A stretch of 64,000 nt of DNA, taken from assembly GCA_947652605.1 (NCBI GenBank), contig OX393579.1, forward strand, positions 42,414,970 to 42,478,969, written 5' to 3'. Origin of the DNA: Elmis aenea (Eukaryota; Arthropoda; Insecta; Coleoptera; Elmidae). Below the pieces are notes generated by a model. That model was not told where the DNA came from. It made no database searches and worked only from the letters and a program-made list of their open reading frames with translations. The position numbers were made by a program, and so were the translations under genes. Positions 11,720 through 23,700 of this stretch are shown one piece after another; positions within the stretch are counted from its first letter, which is position 1, and each line of letters begins with the position of its first letter.

Positions 11720-12430
11720 ACAAGGGTGGGTCACGATACGTTGTCGCTAGAATCTGATCAAGGCTGTGTTTATTGCATCAAGGACATCAAAACTAAACGT
11801 TTTCCAGGGTTATACGTGCCACTGGCCATTTCCTTCGGAAAAATAGGGGAAAACTGAAGAATTGGTATAAAAAGGTCATTTTTGAGATCGCGTTGGCCAT
11901 GAAAACGTCAGAGACAAAATCTAAATTTTTCTGTTTACCAATGCGCGCATCCTTTGCAAGTAAAATGGTGTAAAGTTTTTGAAAAAATCTTGAACGGTTC
12001 CGGAGAAAAACGTCAAAAACGAAACCCTTGCATAAGCGCTATGATTTGAGAAGTTGTGCTAAATCTGTATAACTATGCGACTTCGCAGAGGCGTTTAACT
12101 AGGGAAAGCCGTTTTTACAAAGGCCTCGTTTTTTGCGTTTTTCTCCAGGACCGTTTAGAATTTTTTCAAAAACTTTGCACCTTTTTACTTGCAAAGGATG
12201 CGCGATTTGGTAAATAGAAAAATTTAGATTTTGTCTCTGACGGTTTCATGGCCAGCGCCATCGCAAAAATTACTTTTATTATTCAACTTCTCAGTTTTTC
12301 CCATATTTTTCGGAAGAAAATGGCCAGTGGCACGTATAACTCTGCAAAACATTTAGTTTTGATGTTCTTGATGCAATAAACACAGCCTAAATCAAATTCT
12401 AGCGACAACGTATCGTGACCTTCCCTGGCC
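11720..12430. mobile_element. Fold-back element, about 0.7 kb
   Basis: The left arm begins CAAGGGTGGGTCACGATACG; the right arm ends with CGTATCGTGACC then TTCCCTGG. The arms pair through AAGGCTGTGTTTATTGCATC, ACGTGCCACTGGCCAT and the GAAAAACGC region around a centre near 12065. The 60-codon frame at 11675-11857 is part of the arm. The ends resemble a diverged CAGGGTG family. Confidence 0.75.
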
Positions 12431-13185
12431 AGCCAAAATGCTTATCTACGCATCCCTAATACACTGTAGCCCAAATTCGATTTATTTGTAGTTTATCTCG
12501 GTAACCAATAATTACAGAAACTATGATTTTGATCCTGAGATTTATATTTCGCAATTTATTTTTATCGTGTATTTTTTGTCAATTAAATTGGTTATTTTTT
12601 GTGTTTTAGGAGTATTTATTATTCTGTTACACGTACTCTGTTGCTTTTTGGTAGAATACTTTTAAATGCTCTTCAAGATGTCTCTCATCTTTCAAATTTA
12701 AAATGTTTCTCAGTACTGACTTTGCTGCAATTCGCAGTGACCTAGTGCATCGCTTTGGCGTGTTATAGTAGAAAATTGTCGTGTCACGTGTCAAATTATG
12801 AAAATATTTAATTTACAGAACTGCTACGTCAGACTTAAACAGTTATTACTTTTCAAGTCTACAAATTAAGTTTAGAAAGTAGTAACTGAAAATTATTAAA
12901 TTGCGAAAGAGCAACCACTGCTGAGTTTTTAATGCGCAAATTACATTAAGGTGTAGTTAAAGAAATGAACCAATAAATCTTCTATAGAAGAAAGATTACA
13001 GTAAGGATGTCAAAAATAGCGGTTTAGTAACAAGCGAAGGTTTTTTTAGATAACTTTTAAACGAAGAGAGCTTCACTAAAAACAAATTTTTTCATCAACT
13101 TGCAGGTAGAGTGACAACTTTTCGGGTTAATCCGAAATATTTGAGTTTTTATACATAATCTTCGGTCTTTGAATTTAGATACACC
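12431..13185. other. No gene seen
   Basis: No coding frame or clear repeat recognised. Confidence 0.5.
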
Positions 13186-13189
13186 TTCT

Positions 13190-13440
13190 TCAGGTTACTC
13201 CGACCAACAGTTACCTACGGATTTCAAACTTGGGTCATGGCCACGAAAATCCAAAAAAATAAGAATCTTGGAACAAAAAATCCTAAGGAAGATATTTGTA
13301 CGGAAAAAAAGAGGATCTATGGGCAAGGATAAATAACGGAGAGTTAAGACAAACGTATTTTGAAGCGACAATAAGAGCGCAAGGTATAAGATGCTTGGGA
13401 CATGTGAGAGAGTTGTGCATTTCAAACTTATGGAAAATTG
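13190..13440 (+). pseudogene. LINE reverse-transcriptase thumb fragment
   Basis: LLRPTVTYGFQTWVMATK matches the L.P...YG.E.W pattern after the polymerase domain of LINEs. After a frameshift it continues as RILEQKILRKIFV, equivalent to the usual FERKILR.IYG. Further right GIRCLGHVREL resembles the RW.GH segment. About 80 codons survive with at least one frameshift. No ends are visible. Confidence 0.6.
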
Positions 13441-13529
13441 CAAACATGGCCGTCTTTACATGAGATAGTTAGTCGGTAGATAGAGATCTTCAAATAAAAA
13501 GGAACAACCTTTAAAATTAAATGTGTTTA

Positions 13530-13715
13530 TTACTGGATTGTACGTCTGTTCGGCAGACTGCAGTTACAGTCACTATAGCGAACAATACACATAGAGTTGT
13601 AAAGAGTCGCTGATAGACCAGGACAATTCCGGAATGTAATACGCTGTCCCGGGTCATACTCGAAATGAAAAAGGTCGCGCAATTTATTACCATCAACCCC
13701 AAAGAAGACAATTCG
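13530..13715 (-). CDS. Possible terminal exon of an unidentified gene
   Basis: On the minus strand an open stretch begins after a plausible acceptor (CTACTAAAACAG, then CGAATTG) and encodes RIVFFGVDGNKLRDLFHFEY followed by a Cys-containing tail with CNCSLPNRRTIQ. The stop TAA overlaps an AATAAA signal, as in a compact last exon. The stretch has higher GC than its AT-rich surroundings. No family is recognised and no upstream exon was found. It could be a host-gene fragment, part of an unrecognised element, or chance. Confidence 0.3.
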   Translation of the reverse strand, partial: RIVFFGVDGNKLRDLFHFEYDPGQRITFRNCPGLSATLYNSMCIVRYSDCNCSLPNRRTIQ

Positions 13716-13815
13716 CTGTTTTAGTAGATAGCAGTACTGTGCAGTCACTCGCCTGTTTATAAGTATTTTCTTAAATATTTTACATTTATGGCTTAAAAAG
13801 AGCAATGTCCCTCCA

Positions 13816-15715
13816 TCATTTTGTGTTACTACATTTGAATCCCAAATTATGGTGGCGCGGTTTCAAATAACGCGATTATTGTATCAACTCAATAAATAAA
13901 TTTATATCGAAATCTTCACTCCAAGTCTTTAATATTCATTTAGCCCAAATTTATGAACACCCCATTGACAAACAAACAAATATTAGAAGTAGTGATAAAA
14001 AAAATGTTTAAAAAAAGTAATGTATTTACAAAAATGCAGTCTGATTTTAAAACAAAACGTTTATGTCAAAGTGCTATGAATTTTTCTTGCAGCAGATTAA
14101 AAGAAAAACTAAAGAATAACAGCAAAATTGTAGCAGTATTTTAAGATCTAAAAAAAAATGTGATCAAAGATTAACAAACGTTGTCTTGTTAATGAAACTT
14201 GAGGAGTATAATACAGCATACGTTTTTTTTTTTAAATTAACCTTTGTTTTTGTACGTATAAACTCCTCACGTAAAGAAGATTTTTTGTCCTATATTAAAA
14301 TACATGTTTGACACAAAATCCATACGCACTGGTTTCCTAAAGTTAGCACACTTGATCTTACTTTATACAATATTTACACATCAAACTCATGCATGACGTG
14401 CTAAACTTTTAGCAAAACAAAGCATGCGTCGTCACACAAGATGTTAAACTACAAATCTCACTATAAAACATTCAAATTGCATTTAAAAAATTATTTAGAT
14501 ACATCTATAATAAACATTGTGTGAAACTGGAAAAAAAAATCAACTCTGAACGTGCAGCATATAGTTGTTAAATGGAATGCACTTAATAAAGCAATTAAAT
14601 ATCTTTAAACATATTCAAACACCCAGCTCACTAGGACATAAATGAATGTCAAACTAGAATTGCTGTATACTATCCAATAGTGCGACAAATCGCCAATCAT
14701 CAAATATTTTATACTTACCTATACACAGTATTTCTGGAGATCATTATCACCTTGAATATCTTGTTTAATTATAAAATAAACTTAAGAAAGCTCATTTATT
14801 ATTAAATGGTAGAACCATATGCATAAAATTATCTAAAACTATGGCGGAAATTTTTATGTACATCTATTGAAATGGCGTCACTCCACTTTCTTCAATGCCC
14901 TAGTATGAAATAAATCAATATTAATAATATTCCACTTAAACGGAAATAAAGCTGGACAATTTAAATTTACAACATGTCTCTAAGCTGTACAAAAATTATC
15001 GAGACCTCTTTGTAAATTCTTCTCATACGCTGCGAGGAAACATTTGAACTTTCCTAAACACAAGAGACTACATGTATCAGGCTGAAGAACAATCTGGCTT
15101 CAGAACTGGATGATCAACGGTTGATAACATCTCATTTTAAGGTTTGGAGACACATATTATTAAGTACAAATACCTATTGGAATAAAAAACTTTGTGCTAT
15201 TTTACTTTAACAATGTGGATATAATACCACAACCTGCGCTATGACTTAAACTATGCAATTGATTTGGTCATAGAACACAAAGACTATGTTATCAAATAAT
15301 AGCTTACTAGATAACAATCAAGCTATGGTATTCAACTACAATACTGACAAATACCTCAATACTCAATATCAAACATGTATGTGTAAAATCAATTTGATCG
15401 CGGGCTATAACTATGGTGGCCATACGTCCTTTATTATAAAGGACAGTAATCTATATTAAAGCGATGTCCTATAGATTTGATAATTTTTAAAATACCTAAG
15501 TTTGTCCTTTGTTTTTAAAAAATATGCGGCAATAAATCAGTGTTTATTATGCCGGCCACATATGAAACAATTTTATTAGTATTGGTATGAAATGCCTTTC
15601 AGTACAGTTAATATTAAAGATATAACACTTAAAATGTATTCATCGTTTTACAGTCTATTCTACACGAGTTAAAAGTTTAAGGAAGTTTCTTGTGAAATGT
15701 GTTTAAAATCGAGAC
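13816..15715. other. No gene seen in 1.9 kb
   Basis: Long AT-rich stretch. The 63-codon frame at 13953-14144 is Lys/Asn-rich and has no recognisable motif. At 15420-15460 GGCCATACGTCCTTTATTAT and its nearby AAAGGAC look like a hAT-type end fragment, but no partner end was found. Confidence 0.45.
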
Positions 15716-15721
15716 TATACA

Positions 15722-16652
15722 GGGTGTCCCCATTATACACGGCAAAAAAGTATGTGCATATTCCTGAGTGAAAATGATGACCATTTGTCAAATATTTTGT
15801 TATCCGAAAATGCTTCCTTTCAAAGTTAGAGACCTCCAAAGTTGCAAGAAAAAAAATTCAAAAAATCGATTACGTCCTAGCCGTTTAAGCTAGAGCTATC
15901 AAACTTGGCCGAAATGTTTGGGTGTTTCCCATTGACTTTGTGGGATAATTAGAAAGAAAACACGTAATTGGAAGTATGATTTACAGGCAGGTCATCCGCT
16001 TACCATCTTCAGAATTTTTTTCTCTGGGATAAAATAGAAAATGTCATTCGTCCATAAGAAAGTACGACTTAAGAGGAAAAAATTCGTCCCTCTTTGTTTT
16101 TTGCTGTAAACGTAGCCGTTTTCGAGAAAATTAGGGCTAAAGATGCATCGACAAACTCTGTTTATACACCTCAAATATTTTTTTTTACTAAACTTAGTTG
16201 GCTAATGTCATGCTTGACTTAAGGCTTGTTCATAATAAACATATTATTGAAAATAACTACATCAATCCTTATATATTTGGAATAACAAGAACATAAGAAA
16301 TTTTAATGTCATAGCCAACTAGGGGTTCCATTTTAAAAATGTCACAACTCAAATTTGGATATTTTTTTGAAAAATTGTCTACGGCATTGCATTCTTATTA
16401 AAAAAGTGCCTGTAGAACGTCAAAATTACTTTTGTTTATTTTCACAAACAAGCGAGATATAGTCATAAAACAAAAAGTCTAAAAATCGAGTTATTGGCAA
16501 TAACTCGAAAACAAAAGACGATAACCAATTTTAGTGTTCACCATGAACTTTTTCTCGAAAAAAGAGATCGAGGATGCGCGGTCCGTTTTTTGATACCTCT
16601 TATAGTTACCGAAATTCCCTATTAAAACATCGAAATTTGTCCGACCTGTACT
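15722..16652. repeat. Mosaic of two CAGGGTG-family repeat arms
   Basis: A left end TATACAGGGTGTCCCC starts the segment. The right part, about 16305-16650, is a single arm of the family whose full fold-back is at 51367-54323: GATAACCAATTTTAG, then CTCGAAAAAAGAGATCGAGG, then ACATCGAAATTTG close to the end. The opposite arm is missing, so this is a truncated or recombined copy. A hAT-like end (GCGCGTCCC...TTGAGAATC) follows at about 16730-16775. Confidence 0.6.
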
Positions 16653-16775
16653 TTATGTTAATGTTTTTGATTGTTCAATAATTTTTTTTTGCTTCAATTT
16701 TCACGTTTTTTTTGCGCCACCCTTTCAGATACTTCGCGCATCCTCAGGGGGGCGCGTCCCACAGCTTGAGAATCT

Positions 16776-17919
16776 TAATTAGCATGCCTAAAACGGCACG
16801 TTAAACTTTCTACACAAACACACAATGTATAACTAAAGTCATTTGGTAGAAACTCGAATTTCTAGCAGCCGGTAAACAACTGAACTTTAATTTTTTTTAA
16901 AGTTAAAAGAACATTTATTATACCAGATTATTTTTATATTATCTACTACTAAAGGCAAAATGTTCTTAAGAATATTCTTATAGTCACCTATTAATCACTG
17001 TTGTTACAAGTTACAATGGTAAAATAGACGTGAAAGAAAAAGATGGTAGTGGGCTTTATATAATGTCACTTTGGACAATAATGAATGCGAAATAGAAATT
17101 CATTACAGAACTGACCCAAAACTTGTCTGTCAGTCATGTGGTCGCCAACAGCTAAATACAGAGGCATACAATGAAAAGTTTTTTGTGGTAATTTAGATAT
17201 GATTAATGGTAGTAAGGATCTACATTAATTATGTACCATTTTTTAGTGGACTATACCAGAAACATATCATAAAATAAATTTATAATAGATAATTGCCTAA
17301 TGGCTGCCCGGCGTACCGGACACGTAAATTGTACCTCATCAATTTTCTTCTTATTACTGTACAAAAGCGAGATTAGTATTAAATATATGAAAAAATTAGC
17401 AATGAGAAAAATTAGCATGTATTATTTTGTTATGTTCATGTTAAAGATTGCAGTTAATACAATTTGTAACTAATTAATATAGATTCAACCTAGAAATGCA
17501 GTATTATTTCTAAAAGACGAATCATTGTAAAATACCTACTCTTTAATTTATTTAACAAACAGTGTGTTTTACTTATCAGGGTATGGAAGGCGATTGATTA
17601 TTGTTGTTTTTCATGGCAATGTTTATTTTTATTTTAAATTTTGCAATTTTTTATTAAATTCGCTTATTTTTTTAATTATAGTTATTTACGTGACAAGACC
17701 GGAAGTGTTACTTTACTGGACGAGTAGACAGTTTCGGCGAGTCCAGTAATGGCACTTTATAAGCGTGTTACGTTTAATATTTTTTCTTTGTCGGCCACTG
17801 AAACCAACATCACTATCGTCACCATCCATAATTAAACAATAATTTTACAAACTACAGGTAAAAACTAGCTTAGTGGTATAATGACGCTTGTTTGACAGCG
17901 CAAATCAACAAAACAACTC
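16776..17919. other. No gene seen
   Basis: No coding frame recognised. An 18-bp-class hairpin lies at 17705-17757 (AGTGTTACTTTACTGGAC / GTCCAGTAATGGCACTT). Confidence 0.45.
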
Positions 17920-18055
17920 ATCAACTACTTTCCGGTTTAGGCTGGAAAATTCCTCATTACCATGGCAACCAGTTACTCTGGCCTATGGAATGCCATCGTG
18001 CTCAAAATGATATAAAATGTATTGACATGCATTTTTAACAAGTTGAGGACATGCG
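17920..18055 (+). repeat. Left terminal inverted repeat of the 8.3-kb element
   Basis: Pairs with 26112-26242. The best-kept core is TGGAATGCCATCGTGCTCAA, followed by ACATGCATTTTTAACAAG; the outermost 40 bases are more diverged, with a short insertion relative to the right copy. Confidence 0.7.
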
Positions 18056-18089
18056 GACATAAAATCTTCGATATACATTTAACAGAACT

Positions 18090-18240
18090 GTTAAATATGC
18101 AAACGTTGAAAATGTAAGCCTTTAAAATGCATGCACATAATAATGTGATGCGAGCCGTACGTTTCAAAATTCGTTTGCATTTCTTAACTTTCATACAGCA
18201 TTATGTTAGAACTTTACAAATGCAAACGCTTAAAATATGG
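18090..18240. repeat. Left subterminal ATGCAAACG motif cluster
   Basis: ATGCAAACG or its reverse CGTTTGCAT occurs near 18096, 18171 and 18219, each beside TTAAAATATGG or TTTCTTAA-type spacers, and is followed by TATACGCGCCGTG. The same motifs recur at the right end. Repeated subterminal motifs are typical transposase-binding arrays. Confidence 0.5.
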
Positions 18241-18671
18241 TATACGCGCCGTGGTGCTCACCGTTATTTACAGTGGCTCTTAAGTGTTGTTAAAATGTGG
18301 CACTTTACTTTTACTTTTACAGTTGGTAGGCAGATGAAACATGTGCTTTGCTGCCAACGCGTTTGACATTCGACAGGTACGCGTTTGATATTCGACAGAT
18401 ACGTGTTGTTAATTTGTTATCCAATAGGTACGTATTTTGCATATTGTTATTACGTATATACACATAATAACTTATCCATTTAGTATCTTAAAATGCATGT
18501 GTTTTTACAGGAAACAAATACCGTTTATGGTTGGAAGTTAGGTTGGTCGGCTTTGTTTACATTGTAAAGGCTTTGTTTTATTGCTTGTGGCGTTCTTAAT
18601 TGGGCAATAATAACGTTCAAGTGGTATTATTTGCATTGTTAAAGCTTAAGCACAGTTTGTAATCGACCATA

Positions 18672-20501
18672 ATGCCTTCAAGTAACGTACGTCGAGTAAA
18701 GAATAGAATTAAACATAATCTCTTCCGAATTGTTCAGTTGCGTGCAGAATCCAATTATAATGAAGAATGCTTAAGACTGCTAAACGAATCGTTACGAAAT
18801 TTAATGCGAATTAGATCACAAATGAACGAAGATAAATTTAATCAAGTAAAAAATTCCATCGACCGGTTAATGGACATCGTCATTACAGAAAATCCTTCAC
18901 TGAATACTTATGCATACTATGCCAACAGAGACCGTTCAGGCAAATAATAAATAATCGTTCAAGAAAATAGCGTGATTTAATTAATTGTTGTATTTTTAGG
19001 AACTTCAAAAGGACGTCCAATTATCCAGATAACAAAAGAGCAACTGCAAGTTACTCATACTCTGCGTTATACAGCCAAACAAATGGCAGATCATTTTAAA
19101 TGTAGCAAAAATACGATTTATAGAAGAAGCAAAAAAGAGGACCTCAGATTCGGGAATCATTATACAGTAACCTCTGACGACGAATTAAAAACAACAGTTG
19201 AACAAATACACAGAGCACACCCCAACAGTGGATCGATTGTAAGTATCTAAATGTTGCTGATCGTATGCTACAATTGAATTAGTAATATCGGTAAATGTCT
19301 ATTGATATTTTGACCATGTAGTTAATGGTTGTCACAAATAAGGCAGTAATGTTGCATGCTTCATAGAAAAACATTAGAATTGGGGATTCCTGAATTAAAA
19401 ATTAAAAAAGAGGGTATTATCCTATTCCTGTATTCACACAAGGAAATAAACTTAAATGATTTCAGATGATGGCTGGGTATTTACGTTCAGCTGGCGTTAA
19501 TGTAACAAGAAATCGTATTCGTACGTGTTTATCCCAAATTGACCCAATTGGCACCGCACAAAGATGGTCGACATCAATTAAAAGACGTATTTACAGTGTG
19601 CCTGGCCCCCTAGCGTTGTGGCATATGGATGCACATTTAAAGTTGAGCAGGTGTGTTTCATTTTTGTACTACAAGTAGTTTTCATTCCATTAATTATCGA
19701 ATCTTCGTGTATGTAGTAATAAATCTGATATACTTTTAGGTGGGGCATGATTACACATGCATGTATCGATGGTTATTCACGATGTATAATATATTTATCC
19801 TGCACAACATCAATAACTGCAAAAACTGTTATTAATCTTTTCGTACCAGCAGTAGAGAAGTACGGTTTACCATCGAGAGTTCGATCAGATCATGGCTTTG
19901 AAAATATATTTGTCGCAGTTCTAATGAATTCACTAAGAGGCTTGGGTAGAGGTAGTCATATAACTGGCAGATCGGTACACAATCAACGTGTGGAACGTCT
20001 TTGGGTTGACGTCTTTCAACAAGCTGTAAGACAATTTTATGATGAACTTTATCGACTAGAGGAAGAGGGCAGACTCGATCCAAACGACATACTTCATCGC
20101 TACGTGTTACAGAATATTTATGTTAAAGATATTAACATAGCTTTAAAATCGTTCAGGGATGCGTGGAATAATCATAGCATGCGTTCAGAACACAACAGAA
20201 GCCCGTTACAAATTTGGTTTGATGGTTACATACAAAACATAAATTCCAATCATACAGGTATCAGAAACTCGCGCACGGACCCAACAATATAGCTACAAGA
20301 ATCGAAGAAACGTTTCAAACTACATATGGTCTCGATACAAATGCTCTCAACGTTGACGTTAACGATATGTCGGAGCACACAGCAAACATGAATGTAACAG
20401 AAGAACAGTCACTGCACATTAATAGCTTAATAAATAATGATTTAACACGTAGGGAGAAATATATAGCATGTGTCGATTATCTTAACGAAGTAATAATTTA
20501 A
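18672..20501 (+). CDS. Integrase-catalytic-domain (DDE) protein, four exons
   Basis: Likely transposase of the surrounding element. Exons: 18672-18933, 19000-19238, 19466-19650 and 19740-20257, all joining in frame at AG acceptors; the first donor (GTTCAG) is weak. Exon 2 encodes a helix-turn-helix (ITKEQLQ...[15 protein letters not shown]). Exons 3-4 give [16 protein letters not shown], then [17 protein letters not shown] and [11 protein letters not shown], the pattern of the integrase-core family seen in cnidarian, mollusc, fish and arthropod genomes. The catalytic Asp, Asp and Glu fall at 19628, 19888 and 19993, with 34 residues between the last two. The usual GGEN after the second Asp is GFEN here. 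The exon-4 frame stops at 20290-20292, but a second frame runs on to TAA at 20499-20501 with [11 protein letters not shown]. Either a frameshift or a 35-nt GT-AG segment (20258-20292) lies between; removing it restores frame and gives about 470 codons. Confidence 0.8.
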
Positions 20502-20779
20502 ACGTAGCATGGTACAATAACATGTTTCAAATAAATAAGCATTGTTAATTATTGAGTGTAACAATTTGTCAAATTATCTATTTCATAAGCAGTTCAATTA
20601 TGTTTTATCATGAGGTGTATTAAAAATCACGTATCTTGCTTTATCTGGCAAAGATAAGTGATTGGAAATTAATGTTATTTGTATTTGGATAAAAGTGTAA
20701 CAACAAACAAGCTATGATGCAACTCTGATTATACAAAAATATGTACAATATTAAAGAGTTTGTTTATAATTAGCTGTTA

Positions 20780-23700
20780 TGTTGATGTATTTATTGAATA
20801 GATTTTATTATATACATCAAAAAACTGCTCGGAGCACTTACTTTTGTAACAGTGATGGAAATTTTCGAAATAAAAGTAAAAAGATATTTAATAGAATGTT
20901 TTTATTACTTAAAATAACAGGCGATGGAATCCAATATAAACTATTGTTCTTCTGGCATATTTTGCTCAGTCTTTTATTACATTCCCGTTTTCATTGTCCA
21001 CCACTTTTTAAAATGTTGGGTATAGCCTCTTGTTTATTCGTGATGTCCTTATTACACAATATAGATTCAATCTTGTATTTTATTTGTTTCAAAACAGTTT
21101 CTTTACGCTATTTCATTTGCCCCATGAAATCGTAGAATAACTTGATTTTCCATAACTCTTTTTGTAACATTTTTACTCTTTGTATTTCTTATAAATCCAC
21201 GTATTTAGTGAGTAGGTATTTTTTAAATAAGTATTTTTCGGTTTCACCTTCTAATGTTCTATGATCAGCATGCTACATCAAATATTAATAATTTGCTTTC
21301 ATGAATTACATAAAATGTTTTAAAAAGTACTAGTTAACAGTTTTGTCATTTTCCATTATCATGGCATAAGTTAATTCTTTAAGTGGCATATTAACATTAT
21401 TTCGTCTTACTTTTTTAATTTAACCAACTACTAAGTATAAGGTACAGTAAAAATGTTACTTATGTAACAGCATAATAGGTACTTATCAGTATATAATTTG
21501 CTAACGAAATGTGCACAAGAAAAACAAACATTTTAAGAGGTTGAAAAGCGTTGTATACTATACATTAATGAAATGGAAGTACAGTAAATTAGTATTAAAC
21601 AAAAGTTTAAACGTACTTTTATTTTTAAGCAAGTCCCATACAAGAATACAAAAGAAAATAACATTTTATATTAATTTACATTTAGCATTGTAATTAATTT
21701 TTTTTATAAAGATAACAAATAAATGTTGCTTATATGTAGATTTGTATCTCCCTGAATTAAAAAATATATGTCTAAAACAAGTCACTTGTTAAGGAGAGCA
21801 CCGCACACTTGTCTTAAAACGGTCTGTTTTACGTAGTAGCCATGGTAGTAGCTAGCTTCTGATAAGCTTCCAAACTGAAGTGTCCATCGTCTTCTTTGTT
21901 CAGTTACATTTATGCACTGCACGACCAAGAGCCAACTTTGTGACTGTATTATAAAAACTTTAAGATCTTTCGTCCACATCCTTCAAGGACAGATTTGAGA
22001 CAATTTAAGTCATTAATATTTGACTTTGAACCATAAACAAATACCCTTGCATATAATTTTAACGTTTCAGCTGTATTATACTACCACAGAACATATAACT
22101 GGGTCAATCTAAACCAGGGGTCCGGGGTACCTTGATATGAAAAGAAGAAAATTATAGATTAATTAAATTCAAAAGGTTTATTGAATCTATTTATACGGAG
22201 AATACAATTGCAAATATAACAAGGAACGCGTTATTTATATAATTTTATTTATGTCCATCGAGTCCTCATTTTTACACCACTTGGGGTCATTTACCCCGGT
22301 TCGCCGACCTCCGATCTAAACAGATTAATCTTTAAAACACATTTTACTGTGCTTACCTTTATTAATAATAATCATAATCTCAATAGCAACAATGGTAACC
22401 GTAGTAAAATTTGTTTATACCTAAGGAAGATTCAGTTGTTTACAATTCTCTATACTCTGTCTACAACACATAACCTCTAAATTAGGATTTTATTTCATTT
22501 CTCAAATTTGGATAAATGTAGAACATTTGGTAGATGTTTTATACTTATAAAAAGATTTCCCATAGTAATATTTTCAATGATCTCCCACCTTCACGGAGGG
22601 CTGAAAATTGCAAGCCCTGTTGTTTTTTTTTTTATCAAAGTTTTTCGTTGGTTGCAATTTAAGGTATGATGTAGTTATTGAATAAATTTATTATTTACAT
22701 CACAAAAGTCCTTACACACAACTTTTTTATTAGTGATAAACAAAAAACAAATTAATAAAAGTATAAATTTATTTTAAAAGTAACAGTCGCCATATAAAAA
22801 TCTTATTAAGTAACATGTATAACACACTTTATAACGTAAAACAACTAAAACTCATGTACATCTGTACAGATTATTAATGGTTCATTTGCCGATTAATTCA
22901 ATAGGCATTTTGACATATTAATCGCTTTTTATTAAATTTAATTACGGCAACATTAGTATTAATATTTATTATACAATGTGGCTCGCTCATTTTTCGTTGT
23001 GCAGCTTAAATCTTCTGAAATATTAAAGATACAAAAAAAAGTTAAATAAGAAACTTATTAATCAAAAACTGGTCTACAAAATAGTGCTAAAAATGTTGTT
23101 CCATAGCCTATCTGTTTTTCGGAAAAAATCCAAGTTTTGTTTTTTAAATAGAACACCCTCTGTACTATATTTTCACAGAATTGCATTTTAAAGCAATTTC
23201 TGTTCATTATGATATATCATAGGTACCATTTTGCTTTTAAATTATGCTCAATATTTAAAACAAAATGAGAATTATTATAGTCGGCTGTGATATTGTTTTG
23301 TTTATTGCAAATACCTGTCAAATTTGTATATATTAGCAAACACTTGTCAAATCAGACAGATATAAGTGTTATTATAATTAAGAAAAATGGACTATACAAA
23401 TAATGAAAAAGTTGATATGCTGTGCTGTTTCCATAGCTAGCTTCTGATAAGTTTCCAAACTGAAGTGTCCAATGTCCATCATAGTCTTTGTTCAGTTACA
23501 TTTATGCACTGCCAAGTGGCCAAGGGCTAACTTTGTGACTGTATTATGAAAACTTTAAGGTCTCCTTCCAGATTCTTCAGAGACAGATTTGCGACAATTT
23601 TAACTCATTAATATTTGACTTAGAACCATAAACGAATACAGTTGCATATAATTTTAACGTTTCAGCTGTATTAAAAAAAAAAAACATTTAACCACTTTTA

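Noticed and set aside
17705..17757. Hairpin as a left end of the 8.3-kb element
   Set aside because: No matching copy at the right side; the TIR pair starting at 17920 explains the boundary better.
20779..21135. 118-codon hydrophobic plus-strand frame in the 8.3-kb element
   Set aside because: No start context or motif. The opposite strand reads as a Lys/Glu-rich stretch (LWKIKLFYDFMGQMK, then RKETVLKQIKYKIES) with one stop, which looks more like decayed coding sequence. Neither is strong enough to call.
21782..21979. 65-codon minus-strand frame partly conserved in the duplicated copy at 23.4 kb
   Set aside because: The second copy has several stops and frameshifts, and the similarity is at DNA level without clear codon bias.
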